DNA of 64,000 bases from Candidatus Nanohaloarchaea archaeon (lineage in GTDB: Archaea > Nanohalarchaeota > Nanosalinia > Nanosalinales > Nanosalinaceae), in assembly GCA_013343275.1 (NCBI GenBank), contig CP046106.1, positions 62,001-126,000 on the forward strand, written 5' to 3'. Of the stretch, positions 25,493-34,740 are shown in pieces. The notes under the pieces were generated by a model. It was given only the letters and a program-made list of their open reading frames with translations. It did not search any database and had not been told where the DNA came from. The translations under genes were made by a program, and so were the position numbers. Position 1 is the stretch's first letter. Every line of letters begins with the position of its first letter.

Positions 25493-27229
25493 CTACTCCT
25501 CGACTACCTCGTCGAACTCCTGTTCCATCTGATCACGGATTTCCTGAACTGTTTCCAGGTAGTCCTCTGAGGTTGCTACCTCGCTGATACGGTTTTTGGA
25601 GTCGAGGGTGATGATGTCTTCTACAAGTGCTCCTTCTTCGAGGGCCTCGTAGGCGTTGTTACCCCAGTCGAGGATCAGGTCGAGTATTTCATGGGTTTTC
25701 TCTGGTTCTGAGTACTGGTCTACAGGGTGGAAAGCGTTCTGCTGTAGGTAGAACTGTTTGACCATGTCTGCAATCTCTAGAGTCAGTCTTTCACGGTCTG
25801 GAAGTGCGTCCTTACCTACAAGCTGAACTGTTTCCTGGAGCTCTCCGTCCTTCTGAAGAAGGTCTTTGGCTTCCTGTATGTTTTCCTCCCATTCTTCGTC
25901 GACTTCTTCGCTGAAGTAGTCAACTAGTTTGTCGGAGTATCCTGAGTAGGAGTCATCCCAGTTGATCGATGGGAAGTGCCTCTTCTCGGCGAGGTCTGCA
26001 TCCAGTGCCCAGAAGTTCTTCGCTACACGTAGAGTGTTCTGGGTTACTGGCTCCGAGAAGTCTCCTCCTGGAGGTGAGACTGCTCCGATGATGGAGACAG
26101 ATCCTGGATCATCAGGGCCTAGAGGTTTGACTCTTCCTGCTCTCTCGTAGAACTCTGCGAGTCGAGAGGCCAGGTATGCTGGGTATCCTCTTTCTCCAGG
26201 CATCTCTTCGAGTCTTGCTGATACTTCACGCATAGCTTCTGCCCATCTTGATGTTGAGTCTGCCATCAGGGCTACGTCGAGACCCATGTCTCTGAAGTAT
26301 TCTGCGATTGTTACTCCGGTATAAATGGAGGCCTCTCTTGCTGCTACTGGCATGTTTGATGTGTTTGCAATCAGTACTGTACGGTTGATGATTTTGTCTC
26401 CTGTCTGTGGATCCTCAAGTTCTGGGAACTCTTCGAGGACTTCTGTCATCTCGTTTCCTCTTTCTCCGCATCCGATGTATACGATGATGTCTGCATCGGA
26501 GAACTTGGCCAAGGACTGCTGTGTAACAGTTTTTCCTGAACCGAATGGCCCTGGAATGGCTGCTGTTCCTCCTTTTGCGATTGGGAAGAATCCGTCAAGT
26601 ACTCTCTGGCCTGTGATCAGAGGAACTTCTGGCTTCATCTTTTCTTCTTCCTCTCTCGGCTGTCTGATAGGCCATTCCTGTCTCATCTGGATTTCTTCGC
26701 CGTCTTCCAGAGTGACTACTGTTTCTTTGACTGTGTGTTCTCCGGCCCGGATTTCTTCGATTGTTCCTCCTTCGCTTCCCGGTGGAACCATTACCTTGTG
26801 TGTTCCGAAGTCTACATCGACTTTACCGATTACATCGCCGGAACTGACTTCGTCGCCTTCCTCTCTTGTAGGCCTGAAGTCATATTCTTCTTCCATGTCG
26901 ATTCCTGGTGCGTCTTCACCTCTTTCGATGAAGTCGCCGGTCATCTCCTGCAGTACCGGTAGAGGTCTCTGAAGTCCGTCGTAGATGGAGCCTAGAAGTC
27001 CTGGCCCTAGCTCTACGGATAGTGGTTCTTCAGTGTTCTCTACAGGTTCTCCCGGTTTTACTCCGGTTGTCTGTTCGTAGACCTGTATGTATGATTTTTC
27101 TCCTTCGATTTGGATAACTTCTCCCATGAGTCCTTCTTCGCCGACTTTAACTACGTCGTACATCTGAGGATCCATGCCGGTAGCGATAACCACCGGACCT
27201 GCTACTTTGTAAATTTCTCCATCAGCCAT
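25493..27229 (-). CDS. atpA: A-type ATP synthase subunit A (catalytic)
   Basis: 578-residue catalytic subunit. The P-loop GPFGSGKT is at about 230-237 and is followed by [19 protein letters not shown] and [32 protein letters not shown]. The non-homologous insert typical of A subunits (about 115-195) is present. No intein interrupts the P-loop region, unlike some archaeal atpA genes. The start has GGTGAACAGTA before the ATG. Confidence 0.97.
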   Translation of the reverse strand: MADGEIYKVAGPVVIATGMDPQMYDVVKVGEEGLMGEVIQIEGEKSYIQVYEQTTGVKPGEPVENTEEPLSVELGPGLLGSIYDGLQRPLPVLQEMTGDFIERGEDAPGIDMEEEYDFRPTREEGDEVSSGDVIGKVDVDFGTHKVMVPPGSEGGTIEEIRAGEHTVKETVVTLEDGEEIQMRQEWPIRQPREEEEKMKPEVPLITGQRVLDGFFPIAKGGTAAIPGPFGSGKTVTQQSLAKFSDADIIVYIGCGERGNEMTEVLEEFPELEDPQTGDKIINRTVLIANTSNMPVAAREASIYTGVTIAEYFRDMGLDVALMADSTSRWAEAMREVSARLEEMPGERGYPAYLASRLAEFYERAGRVKPLGPDDPGSVSIIGAVSPPGGDFSEPVTQNTLRVAKNFWALDADLAEKRHFPSINWDDSYSGYSDKLVDYFSEEVDEEWEENIQEAKDLLQKDGELQETVQLVGKDALPDRERLTLEIADMVKQFYLQQNAFHPVDQYSEPEKTHEILDLILDWGNNAYEALEEGALVEDIITLDSKNRISEVATSEDYLETVQEIRDQMEQEFDEVVEE

Positions 27230-27314
27230 TACTGTTCACCTCGAACAGTTGTGCTTTGTAGAAAACTTTGAGTTTTCGATTTCATTTTTGTGTTTCACCT
27301 TATAGTATGAGTTT

Positions 27315-27635
27315 TTATTCTGGAGTGATGTCTGCTCCAATTGCTTTCTTGATTTTCTCCTGCAACCGTTCGCTTTCTGCTTCCTCGGAAAGCGGTACTA
27401 CGACAGGATCTACCGAGCTGCTTACGTTCTTCTGGATTCTCTCCGGTAGCTCCTTTAGATCCTTCTCTTTCACTACCAGGATACCGATGTCTTCTCTGCT
27501 GGTTAGTTCCTGAATCTTTTCCCTGTAGTTTTCCTTTTCGAATACCTTCTCTACTCCTGCAAGCTGGAATCCAAGCGTGAAGTCCTGATCTCCGATCACT
27601 GCAAGATTCTTTTTCTCCATATCTTCGTCTGTCAT
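27315..27635 (-). CDS. atpF: A-type ATP synthase subunit F
   Basis: 106-residue central-stalk subunit with the CheY-like fold. The start region KKNLAVIGDQDFTLGFQLAGV is the subunit F signature, and the C-terminal helix carries the expected charged segment. It lies between atpC and atpA. An AAGGTGAAATTGA site precedes the ATG, which fixes the start. Confidence 0.93.
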   Translation of the reverse strand: MTDEDMEKKNLAVIGDQDFTLGFQLAGVEKVFEKENYREKIQELTSREDIGILVVKEKDLKELPERIQKNVSSSVDPVVVPLSEEAESERLQEKIKKAIGADITPE

Positions 27636-27641
27636 TCAATT

Positions 27642-28652
27642 TCACCTTTCTGGAACAATCAAGTTTCTTCTGATGGTTTCGATATTGTGGATACCTGTCT
27701 CCTTCGCTCTGATCAGCATCCGGAGATTTTCAACCTCTGTAATTTTCGCAACAACGTATCCAATAATCGAGGTAAGGCCCAGTGGCTCTGTGTGGAGCAT
27801 TTTCAAGGCCTTCCGCAGTCTCTTTACTTCCAGTTCTCTTTCTATCTCCTCGAGGTCTTCGTCAGTTGAGCTTATTCTCTCTTCCTCGGCAAGTATCTCT
27901 ACTGCGTGATTGAGGTCTTCTGCCTCGATTACTTTGTCCACTATTTCCGATCCGCCGTTCTCTATCATCCTTTCCCGGATTTCCTCTCTTCCCTGTCCGT
28001 GTTTTTTCAGCCTTAATGCGACCGTAAGGTTCTGGTGTTCCATCTCTCTTTTCAGGAAGTTCTGGAACTCCTCGCTTCTTACCTCTCCCGCCAGAAGCTC
28101 TAGTTCGTCGAAATGGGCCTGGTCGAGAGCTGTCTCAATCTCTGATACAGATTCCTTCCCTTCAAGGTAGTTGCTGTAATCTATCTTGGCGTCAAAGTCT
28201 AGTTCATCCACGATTTCGTCGAGGTCTTTCTCCGATAGTTCCTTGAGTTCTTTGTAGGTGAAGCTGGAGACAGGGGTTAGAATCGACTCTATGTCGAGGT
28301 CTCCTTGGTCACTAAGCTTCCACCTGAGCAGCCTCTTGATGCTTAAAATATCGTACCTTCTGAGGTAGGCCTCCAGGATTTCGCTCAGATCCTCTGGCGC
28401 CATCTCCACAAGTTCGGACAGGGAACGGGCCAGGTTGCGTGTGAGTCCTAGTTCAACCAGTCGTACACCATCGTAGTTCGACCCTAGTGCATCGATATCT
28501 TCCTTGTACTCTCCTTCTTCCAGATTTCTCGAAATCTCGTTTACACCCATCTTCATGAAGTTCTCGTAGTCGCTGCTCTCCAGAAGCTTTGCCTTCTTGG
28601 CGCTGACACGGGCGTACATGTAAGGGTAGTCTCTCTCGGTTCCTAGGGCCAT
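27642..28652 (-). CDS. atpC: A-type ATP synthase subunit C (rotor socket)
   Basis: All-helical subunit that seats the central stalk on the K ring (336 residues from ATG at 28652). Typical features are YPYMYARVSAKKAKLL at the start and ENLRMLIRAKETGI near the end. The frame is also open from a GTG at 28661; the ATG is preferred because the sequence then begins like other C subunits and is preceded by a GTGGAG site. The C gene follows atpE with at most 9 nt between the stop and the chosen start. Confidence 0.92.
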   Translation of the reverse strand: MALGTERDYPYMYARVSAKKAKLLESSDYENFMKMGVNEISRNLEEGEYKEDIDALGSNYDGVRLVELGLTRNLARSLSELVEMAPEDLSEILEAYLRRYDILSIKRLLRWKLSDQGDLDIESILTPVSSFTYKELKELSEKDLDEIVDELDFDAKIDYSNYLEGKESVSEIETALDQAHFDELELLAGEVRSEEFQNFLKREMEHQNLTVALRLKKHGQGREEIRERMIENGGSEIVDKVIEAEDLNHAVEILAEEERISSTDEDLEEIERELEVKRLRKALKMLHTEPLGLTSIIGYVVAKITEVENLRMLIRAKETGIHNIETIRRNLIVPER

Positions 28653-28661
28653 GTTCTCCAC

Positions 28662-29204
28662 TCAGTTAAACAGTTTCTCCGCTACCTGATTTCTGTAGTT
28701 TTCACGGTAGTTCTCAACGATTTTATCTAGTTTAAAGTTCAGACGCTTTAATCCGTCTTCAGAAACCACTACAAGACCTTCGTCTTCAATCTCCTCGAAG
28801 TCGTAACCTTCGCTCTCTACTGCGTCTTCAAGGCCTTCGCTGCCCTGAATCTTCCCTACGTCGAAATCTGCCTTTTCAACACAGCTCGTGACGAATTCTT
28901 CCTGGTTGTCATCTACTTTCTCGGAGAGTTCGTCTCTGAACTCGTCGAATACATTGTTCAGTGCGTTCTGCTTGGCTTCGAGCTTTTTCTCCTTGGCCTT
29001 CATTCTGGCGTTTGCAAGGCCTTTCTTCTTGATGGATTCCTTTTCTTCCTCTATCTCTTTCTCTACTCTTTCCTCGATTTTTTCAGCTTCCTGCTGCGCT
29101 TCTTCTCTGATCTCTTCTGCTTCTTCCTCTGCTTCTTCCACTATACTGTTTGCTTTTTCTTCTGCGTCGTTCAAGACTTCTGATTTAACGTCTTCAAGTG
29201 CCAT
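28662..29204 (-). CDS. atpE: A-type ATP synthase subunit E (peripheral stalk)
   Basis: 180 residues: a long Glu/Ala/Lys coiled coil (about 1-95) then a globular C-terminal domain with the family pattern VVSEDGLKRLNFKLDKIVE. It pairs with subunit H to form the peripheral stalk. It has the only strong AGGAGG-type ribosome site in the operon (AAGGAGGAAAAAGTACT before the ATG). Confidence 0.94.
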   Translation of the reverse strand: MALEDVKSEVLNDAEEKANSIVEEAEEEAEEIREEAQQEAEKIEERVEKEIEEEKESIKKKGLANARMKAKEKKLEAKQNALNNVFDEFRDELSEKVDDNQEEFVTSCVEKADFDVGKIQGSEGLEDAVESEGYDFEEIEDEGLVVVSEDGLKRLNFKLDKIVENYRENYRNQVAEKLFN

Positions 29205-29292
29205 AGTACTTTTTCCTCCTTTTCTCTACGTATGTCTTCGAATAAATTGAAAGTGGTGAAGGGCCTTTGAAGGGCCCTCCGGGTGGTTTTTT
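29205..29292 (-). promoter_or_regulatory. atpK-atpE intergenic GC-rich repeat element
   Basis: The 88-nt gap between the ring subunit gene and atpE contains two direct copies of TGAAGGGCC separated by a few bases (about 29257-29276), overlapping the palindrome GGGCCC, with an A-rich run (T-rich on the plus strand) just after the atpK stop. It may be a processing or attenuation element allowing more ring subunit than downstream subunits. No experiment or clear hairpin proves this. Confidence 0.3.
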
Positions 29293-29526
29293 CTATATGA
29301 ATCCTGTTGCTACCAGTGAGACTACAAGTCCGAAGATAACCATTGTCTCCGGGATAACTGTAAGGATCAGGACGTTACCGAATAGGCTGTCGTCCTCTGC
29401 AAGAGCTCCTACTCCTGCTGATCCAATCTTTGCCTGTGCCCAGGCTGTTGCGAGTGCTGAGAGACCTATTGCTAGGCCTGCACCAATTGCCTGTAGTCCA
29501 CCGATTGCTGCTGTCTCTGTTGCCAT
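29293..29526 (-). CDS. atpK: A-type ATP synthase subunit K (membrane ring proteolipid)
   Basis: 77-residue two-helix hairpin. Helix 1 carries the Gly/Ala repeat (GAGLAIGLSALATAWAQ), and helix 2 the ion-carrying Glu in TVIPETMVIFGL. The loop AKIGSAGVGALAEDD is typical. The Glu-Thr pair is present, but the helix-1 Gln of known Na+-binding rings is Leu at the expected place, so proton coupling is somewhat more likely; ion choice cannot be settled by eye. A GAGGTGAAAACC site precedes the ATG. Confidence 0.95.
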   Translation of the reverse strand: MATETAAIGGLQAIGAGLAIGLSALATAWAQAKIGSAGVGALAEDDSLFGNVLILTVIPETMVIFGLVVSLVATGFI

Positions 29527-29615
29527 TGTGTGGTTTTCACCTCAAAATATAATTTTGAAAATCCGAGTGGATTTTCTGCTAACAGATTCCGGAAAAGAAT
29601 CTGTGTTTTTCGGCT

Positions 29616-31439
29616 TCATTTTGAAGCCTCTGCTCCGAATGGAGCGTATTTTTTACCGCCTCCTTCGTAGAACTTTCCGAACATCTCCACGTAGTGGAGT
29701 CGGATGCCCTGAAGGAAGCCTTCGATGATTTTGATGAATGAGTTGAATGTGTGTCCGAATACCAGTACTACTAGGCCTAGAGTGATTCCGAGCACTGTTC
29801 CTGACTGGAAAAGCGGTTCAGCCAGTGAGTTGACTACTACGGCTAGTGATACTGCTGCTACTGATACTCCGAATAGTCGGAGGTAGGACAGGATATTGGA
29901 CATCAGTGATGGGATCTCTACTACTCCTTCGATACCCTCTCCCAGGTAGAGTGTGATGACTGAGAGCAGGATTACTGGCAGGCCTGCTTCCATACCGACA
30001 AAGTACCATAGTGCTGCACCTGCTTCGAGTGCAATCCATGATCCTTTCTCAAGCAAGGCCTCTTTGATGCCGTGCCGGTTGAACTCGTTGTACGCCCCGA
30101 TCAGGTAGCCTAGGTTGACATGTACCAGTCCGATAAGTGCTGAGATCGTGAATACCTGGCCTAGGTGCTCTGCTCTGTGGAACAGTACCGGGATCTGGCT
30201 GAACACGTGCAGTCCGAACTGTTCTGCCAGTATGGAGTGCGATCCGAAGATCATGTATCCGAATGCGTCTCCGAACGCCAGGCCGAAGGCCATAGTGGCG
30301 ATGGAGGCGTACATGAGCGACTTGAATATTTCCTCGGCTCCGTCAATCATACGGTATCCTGCGTAGAAGATTGCGAACGTGGAGAGTCCGTATCCGAAGT
30401 CTCCGATCATGAATCCGAAGAATAGAGGGAATGTAAGCATGAGGATGACTGATGGATCAAGTTCGTCGTGTCGTGGTACTGCCATCAGATCTGTAAGAGA
30501 TTCGAAAGGCTGTACGAACCGGTTGTTGTCGTGCTGTACAGGAGGGTTGTCTCCTTCCTCTTTCTGGATATGTACCTTTCCTTCGGTTACTTCTGCTACT
30601 CTCTCCTCGAAGTCGTCGAATGACTCGGAAGGTATCCATCCTTCTATGATGAATGTGTTTTCTGTAGTACCAAACTTCAGAGGTACTTCTGCCTTCTCGA
30701 TTCTTTCTGTAAGGTATTCGTCGGCTGTTTCAAGCTTACCTCTCCACTCGTGAGCTATATCTTCCAGCTCCGACTCTACCTGCTCTATCTCCTCTCTGTA
30801 CTCTTCTTTCTGTGACTGTGCGTTGCTTACTATGCTTTCAGGAGTTCCTGAGTAATCGCCTTCAGGTAGTTCAAAACTTCTCTCCTGAACATCCATCAAC
30901 ACATCTTCTACGCCGGAGTCTTTCTCGTAGACAACAACTGTAGCTCCGTTTCCTTCAAGAACCTCGTAGTTACCGGAGGCCTGCGATCTGAACTCTTCCT
31001 CATCAAGGACTCCGATGAAGACATCCAGGTTCTCTGACCCTTCAAGGTCCTCGTAGGTTAGGCCTGTTCCTGATACTTTTCTGAAGAACTTTCTATCATC
31101 ATTTAAACTTGAGATCTTTCTGCTGAATTCTTCTTTCTTTGCTGTAAGCCTGTCGATATCGGACGAAATCTGCTCTACGTTGTCCTGTATCTCTTCAAGA
31201 TCTAAATCTTCTTCTTCGGTTTCTACTTCCGGAAGCTTTGATTCGAGAGATCTTATATCGACTAGAAGCTGTGAGAGGTCCTCTGCCTCTTCAAAGGGTT
31301 CTCCTGTATCAAGCTCTCCGTCGTAAGATTCTATATCCAGAATTTCGAGAGAGTGGAGTTCATCGATAACATCTTTTAGATATTTCTTCGGGCCGGTTAC
31401 TGAGGTTTTGGTCATCTCTGCTGGTTTTATTTTAATCAC
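29616..31439 (-). CDS. atpI: A-type ATP synthase subunit I (membrane stator, a-type)
   Basis: 607 residues. The soluble N-terminal half (about 1-330) has two long coiled-coil hairpins; the C-terminal half has about seven membrane helices, including LTFPLFFGFMIGDFGYGL (about 343-360), the typical start of the ion-channel part, and NILSYLRLFGVSVAAVSLA (about 508-526), which carries the essential Arg. The start is GTG at 31439, giving MIKIKPAEMTKTSVTG, which matches the N terminus of haloarchaeal subunit I. It directly follows atpH. Confidence 0.95.
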   Translation of the reverse strand: MIKIKPAEMTKTSVTGPKKYLKDVIDELHSLEILDIESYDGELDTGEPFEEAEDLSQLLVDIRSLESKLPEVETEEEDLDLEEIQDNVEQISSDIDRLTAKKEEFSRKISSLNDDRKFFRKVSGTGLTYEDLEGSENLDVFIGVLDEEEFRSQASGNYEVLEGNGATVVVYEKDSGVEDVLMDVQERSFELPEGDYSGTPESIVSNAQSQKEEYREEIEQVESELEDIAHEWRGKLETADEYLTERIEKAEVPLKFGTTENTFIIEGWIPSESFDDFEERVAEVTEGKVHIQKEEGDNPPVQHDNNRFVQPFESLTDLMAVPRHDELDPSVILMLTFPLFFGFMIGDFGYGLSTFAIFYAGYRMIDGAEEIFKSLMYASIATMAFGLAFGDAFGYMIFGSHSILAEQFGLHVFSQIPVLFHRAEHLGQVFTISALIGLVHVNLGYLIGAYNEFNRHGIKEALLEKGSWIALEAGAALWYFVGMEAGLPVILLSVITLYLGEGIEGVVEIPSLMSNILSYLRLFGVSVAAVSLAVVVNSLAEPLFQSGTVLGITLGLVVLVFGHTFNSFIKIIEGFLQGIRLHYVEMFGKFYEGGGKKYAPFGAEASK

Positions 31440-31757
31440 CTAGAGGAAGTCTTCTCTAAATTGCTGTTCCAGAACTTCTTTTGCTTCCTCGCTGTTTTCC
31501 TTGGCATGCTGCTTGGTATCTGCGGCTTCGTCTTCTCCTTCTTCAATTATCTCTTCTTTCTGCTCTTCTATCTCTTTACGGAAGTCTCTGAGTTCCTTCT
31601 CCTTTCTCTCCTGCATGTTTTCCTTCTTGCTGTCTACTATTTCATCTGCCTCTTCCCTGGCATCGGAAAGAATCTCTTCCCTGCTTTCCTCTGCGTCTTC
31701 GATAATGGATTTGGCGTCTTTCTCTGCCTTTTTGACTTCTTGTACTACATTACTCAA
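31440..31757 (-). CDS. atpH: A-type ATP synthase subunit H (peripheral stalk)
   Basis: 105-residue coiled-coil protein, partner of subunit E. The frame stays open to 31787, but the TTG at 31757 (start SNVVQEVKKAEKDA) is preferred. A TATA box at 31793-31803 should start transcription near 31770, and the short leader holds GCGGTGG about 7 nt before the TTG. The upstream ATGs at 31787 and 31781 would then precede the transcript. It is the first gene of the ATP synthase operon, as in haloarchaea. Confidence 0.85.
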   Translation of the reverse strand: MSNVVQEVKKAEKDAKSIIEDAEESREEILSDAREEADEIVDSKKENMQERKEKELRDFRKEIEEQKEEIIEEGEDEAADTKQHAKENSEEAKEVLEQQFREDFL

Positions 31758-31791
31758 AACAAAACCACCGCAAGAAAACATGAGCATTGAA

Positions 31792-31803
31792 AGGTTTATA
31801 AAA
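31792..31803 (-). promoter_or_regulatory. TATA box of the ATP synthase operon
   Basis: TTTTATAAACCT (minus-strand reading) lies about 25 nt before the inferred start of transcription near 31770. It controls the operon atpH-I-K-E-C-F-A-B-D. Confidence 0.6.
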
Positions 31804-31861
31804 GGTGCGAGCAGCTTTTCTCCGCCTCCTCTTTAAAAGAGTTGCGCTGACCCTGGTTTCT

Positions 31862-31872
31862 GATTTAAAAAT
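31862..31872 (+). promoter_or_regulatory. TATA box, leaderless promoter of trm1
   Basis: GATTTAAAAAT at 31862-31872 ends 23 nt before the ATG at 31895, which identifies that ATG rather than the more upstream in-frame start at 31805. Confidence 0.6.
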
Positions 31873-31894
31873 AGTTCTCGATACATCAAGATAC

Positions 31895-32983
31895 ATGGAA
31901 GAAAGAGGCCTGAAAATCTTCGTACCGGAAGAAGAGGAGCCTGGGAAAGACTCCAGCGTATTCTACAATAAAGATATGAAGAATAATAGAGACATATCAG
32001 AGGCCGCGCTCAAAGTCTTCCGTGAAAAAGTAGATGTGCCGGAGTTCAACATCGCAGACGCACTTGCAGCATCGGGCATCAGAGGATTCCGGTACGCAGA
32101 CCAGGGAAACATCTACCTGAACGATGCAAACCCCAAGGCCATCGAAAGCATACAGAAAGGCCTTGAAGAAAATAATATCGAGGCCGAGGTCTCGGAGCAG
32201 GACGCCAACGTTTTCCTGTCGGAGAACAGAAACTTTCTCCACTTCATCGACATCGATCCCTTCGGTCCTTTCACACCATATCTTGATTCTACAGCTAGAG
32301 CAGCTAACTACCAGAGCTTCGTAGGCCTTACAGCTACAGATAATGCAGTACCAGCAGGTAGCTACAAGAAAACATGTATGAGACGGTATGGATCGACGCC
32401 GATGAAAAACTCCTTAATGCATGAGACAGGCCTCAGAATTTACATCAAGGAAGTGTTCCAGAACTTCGCAAGATACGATAAATGCTTTGATCCGAAGATC
32501 TGCTGGCATGAAAGACATTACTCAAGAGTAATGGGTCGAGTCACTGAATCAAAAAGCCGGACTAACCGGGCCCTCGAAAATATAGGCTACATGAGTTTCT
32601 GTCCGGAGTGCAGGTGGCGGAAACTGGAGGAAGTCGATGAATGCGGTCACTGTGGAGCTGAAGTGAAGCTTGCCGGCCCTCTATGGACCGGAAAGATCTC
32701 TGATCAAAGGTTCACGGAAGAGGTGCTCCAAGAGATGCCGGAAGACTGGGATTCTAGAGAAATTGTAGAGTTGTTGGATTCGGAGGCCGAGATACTGACA
32801 CCTTTCTACGACCTCCATAAAATGGCCTCGTCCACAGGAGTTATGGCGCCGAAAAGAGAGGACGTTATACAGGAACTGCAGGATAAGGGCTATCCTGTTT
32901 CCAGAACTCACTTTGCACCAACCGGTATAAGGACGGATGCGCCGATAGAAGATATTATTGAGATAATGAAGGCCTTAGAATAG
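31895..32983 (+). CDS. trm1: tRNA (guanine-26 N2)-dimethyltransferase
   Basis: Methylates G26 of many tRNAs using S-adenosylmethionine. Seen from the chosen ATG: VFYNKDMKNNRDIS (about 22-35), the SAM-binding ADALAASGIRGFRY (about 54-67), the catalytic DIDPFGPFTPYLD (about 118-130), TATDNAVPAGSY, and a C-terminal zinc site with CPEC and CGHCG. The frame is open from 31805, but the leaderless promoter and family length (362 residues) support 31895. It is divergent from atpH. Confidence 0.94.
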   Translation: MEERGLKIFVPEEEEPGKDSSVFYNKDMKNNRDISEAALKVFREKVDVPEFNIADALAASGIRGFRYADQGNIYLNDANPKAIESIQKGLEENNIEAEVSEQDANVFLSENRNFLHFIDIDPFGPFTPYLDSTARAANYQSFVGLTATDNAVPAGSYKKTCMRRYGSTPMKNSLMHETGLRIYIKEVFQNFARYDKCFDPKICWHERHYSRVMGRVTESKSRTNRALENIGYMSFCPECRWRKLEEVDECGHCGAEVKLAGPLWTGKISDQRFTEEVLQEMPEDWDSREIVELLDSEAEILTPFYDLHKMASSTGVMAPKREDVIQELQDKGYPVSRTHFAPTGIRTDAPIEDIIEIMKALE

Positions 32984-33024
32984 TTTCAGGCTGTAACTGG
33001 TTCTGTAAAATGTGTGGCGAACTT

Positions 33025-33033
33025 TTTTAAATC
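33025..33033 (+). promoter_or_regulatory. TATA box, leaderless promoter of the 147-residue gene
   Basis: TTTTTAAAT ends 25 nt before the ATG at 33058. The ATG at 33052 is followed at once by TAA and is not a start. Confidence 0.55.
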
Positions 33034-33057
33034 GGCTGGTCACAGGTTTTAATGTAA

Positions 33058-33501
33058 ATGGAGTACAGCAACCGCAGTTACAGCTCTAATCGATCTCAAC
33101 CGCCAGAGATAGAAAAGGGAGCTGATGAAGTGTCTGGAGCGGATAAAGCTGAAATTAACAGTCTTTTCTCGGAATTGGGTGTAGATGCAACTGCGGAGGA
33201 GGTTCTTGACGGCGCAGAGACTGCGGAAGTCTACATGCATGTCCAGCTTGAAGACGATCATGCTGAAAACTACTGGAGGGCCACCGTGGATAATAGGGAT
33301 GTCCTTGCTGAAGAGATAAAGGTTGGATTTGTTATCGATGGAGAGGAAGGGCCTGATTACCGGGCAGAAAATGTTCAGAAACCTGCTTACGATATCTTCA
33401 ACTTATCGAGTTACATGGAAACTGAGGACGCTATGGCTGAAGATGATTTACATGAGGTATCTGCTGATGCTGAAATTCAAGAAGCGGCATCTACAGACTA
33501 G
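33058..33501 (+). CDS. Hypothetical acidic protein, 147 residues
   Basis: Unrecognised soluble protein. A polar, Ser/Asn-rich N-terminal 30 residues precedes a segment with alternating strands (AEVYMHVQLEDDHAENYWRATVDN and EIKVGFVIDGEEGPDY) that suggests a small beta-rich domain, then an acidic Ala-rich tail. It is a single leaderless gene between trm1 and the TFB gene (convergent). No functional clue from context. Confidence 0.68.
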   Translation: MEYSNRSYSSNRSQPPEIEKGADEVSGADKAEINSLFSELGVDATAEEVLDGAETAEVYMHVQLEDDHAENYWRATVDNRDVLAEEIKVGFVIDGEEGPDYRAENVQKPAYDIFNLSSYMETEDAMAEDDLHEVSADAEIQEAASTD

Positions 33502-33551
33502 CTAATTTACCCATAATAGAATAAAGGAGAAAGAAATGTGAGAAAAGGCCT

Positions 33552-34634
33552 TTAATTGGATTTCTCTTCTAGTTCTTCTTCGAGGCCTAGTTTCTCTGCA
33601 AGTTCTTTGTAGCGGTTTCTGATTGTTACTTCTGTGACTCCTACTACATCTGCTACTTCTCTCTGAGTTCTCTTCTCGCCTTCAAGTACTGCTGCGATGT
33701 AGAGTGCGGCTGCGGCAAGTCCTGTTGGGCCTTTACCTGATAGAAGGTCTCTTTCACGTGCTTCCTTCAGGATGTTGCGTGCTCGTGCCTGGACTTCCCC
33801 TGATAGCTGGAGTTTTCCAGCGAATCTTGGTACATAGTCCTGTGGCTTTGCTGGCAGGATTCTGAGGCCTAGTTCTCTTGCGACGTATCTGTATGCGCGT
33901 CCGATCTCTCTTTTTTCGATTCCGGATGCGTCTGAGATTTCGTCGAGAGTTCTTGGGGTTCCCTGCTTTCTTGCTACAATGTAGATAATTGCAGAGATGA
34001 TGGACTCCATTGAGCGGCCTCTGACCAGTCCCTGGTCTACAGCTTTCTCGTATAGTCGGGCTGTCTCTTCGTGGACTGATTCAGGCAGGTTGAGGTTTGA
34101 GATCATGGAGTTTAGCTCGGATAGGGCGAATCCAAGGTTGCGGTCCTTTGACTTAGTCAGTCTCTTGTGCCATTTTCTCAGGCGGTAGTACTGAGCTCTC
34201 TTGTTTCCAGATACTTTGTAGAGCTCTCCGGATCCTTTTCCGATCTCTGTGGAGACTCCCATGTCGTGTTTCGTATATGTTAGTGGCTGTCCTGCACGGG
34301 CCTTTTTCTCTTTTTCTTCAGCGTTGAATGCTCTCCATTCTGCGGATTCGTCGATCCTGTCTTCGTCAATCACGAAACCACATTCGATACAGATAAGCTC
34401 ACCCTTCGAGGAGTCTTCCTCGAACCTCTGGGAGCCACATTCGGGACATGTAAGTACTGTTTCGCCTTCTTCGGCTTCTTCCTGTACTACCTCATATCCT
34501 TCCTCGCCTTCGACCTCTTCCTCGGCCTCGGCGCCTTCTGCTTCCTGTTCCTCTGTTTCTTCATCTTCCTCCCATTCTTCTGGGACCTCGTAATTATCAA
34601 ACTGCCTTCGTGGAATGTTGCCATCTTCCGTCAT
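33552..34634 (-). CDS. tfb: Transcription factor B (TFB), with long acidic N-terminal extension
   Basis: General initiation factor that joins TBP on promoters and recruits RNA polymerase. An acidic extension of about 58 residues precedes the zinc ribbon (C63, C66, C82, C85), the B-reader/linker (about 95-150) and two cyclin repeats (about 155-250 and 255-350). The second repeat ends in the DNA-binding helix-turn-helix REVADVVGVTEVTIRNRYKEL. Archaeal TFBs usually lack such an acid-rich extension. The leader TTAGGTGTAAATA sits 3 nt before the ATG and is shared with the TrmB-like gene. It is convergent with the 147-residue gene. Confidence 0.95.
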   Translation of the reverse strand: MTEDGNIPRRQFDNYEVPEEWEEDEETEEQEAEGAEAEEEVEGEEGYEVVQEEAEEGETVLTCPECGSQRFEEDSSKGELICIECGFVIDEDRIDESAEWRAFNAEEKEKKARAGQPLTYTKHDMGVSTEIGKGSGELYKVSGNKRAQYYRLRKWHKRLTKSKDRNLGFALSELNSMISNLNLPESVHEETARLYEKAVDQGLVRGRSMESIISAIIYIVARKQGTPRTLDEISDASGIEKREIGRAYRYVARELGLRILPAKPQDYVPRFAGKLQLSGEVQARARNILKEARERDLLSGKGPTGLAAAALYIAAVLEGEKRTQREVADVVGVTEVTIRNRYKELAEKLGLEEELEEKSN

Positions 34635-34637
34635 TTT

Positions 34638-34650
34638 TATTTACACCTAA
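34638..34650 (-). promoter_or_regulatory. 5' leader motif TTAGGTGTAAATA of tfb
   Basis: It contains a GGTG ribosome site 9 nt before the ATG. The same 13 bases occur at the same place before the TrmB-like gene (43548-43560). A TATA-like TTATAAAAAA at about 34673-34682 lies upstream. Confidence 0.55.
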
Positions 34651-34685
34651 ACAAGGACTATGGGAAGGCCAAATTTTTTATAACT

Positions 34686-34739
34686 TAGCCTCTCTGGTTT
34701 TATCTTCCAGTAGTAACACTCCGCGCGTAAGGGAGGCTA
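34686..34739. repeat. Inverted repeat between tfb and the AI-2E-family gene
   Basis: Arms TAGCCTC (34686-34692) and GAGGCTA (34733-34739) are exact complements and enclose a smaller CTGG/CCAG hairpin (34694-34710) and a GCGCG tract. It lies between the two divergent TATA boxes, so it might be an operator or a short structured RNA. Confidence 0.35.
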
Positions 34740-34740
34740 G

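Noticed and set aside
26325-26972. 215-codon plus-strand ORF opposite atpA
   Set aside because: Antisense shadow of the catalytic ATP synthase subunit; Ser/Pro-rich translation typical of reverse-complemented coding sequence.
25493-27229. Intein in atpA
   Set aside because: The P-loop GPFGSGKT is continuous and the protein has normal length; no splicing motifs.
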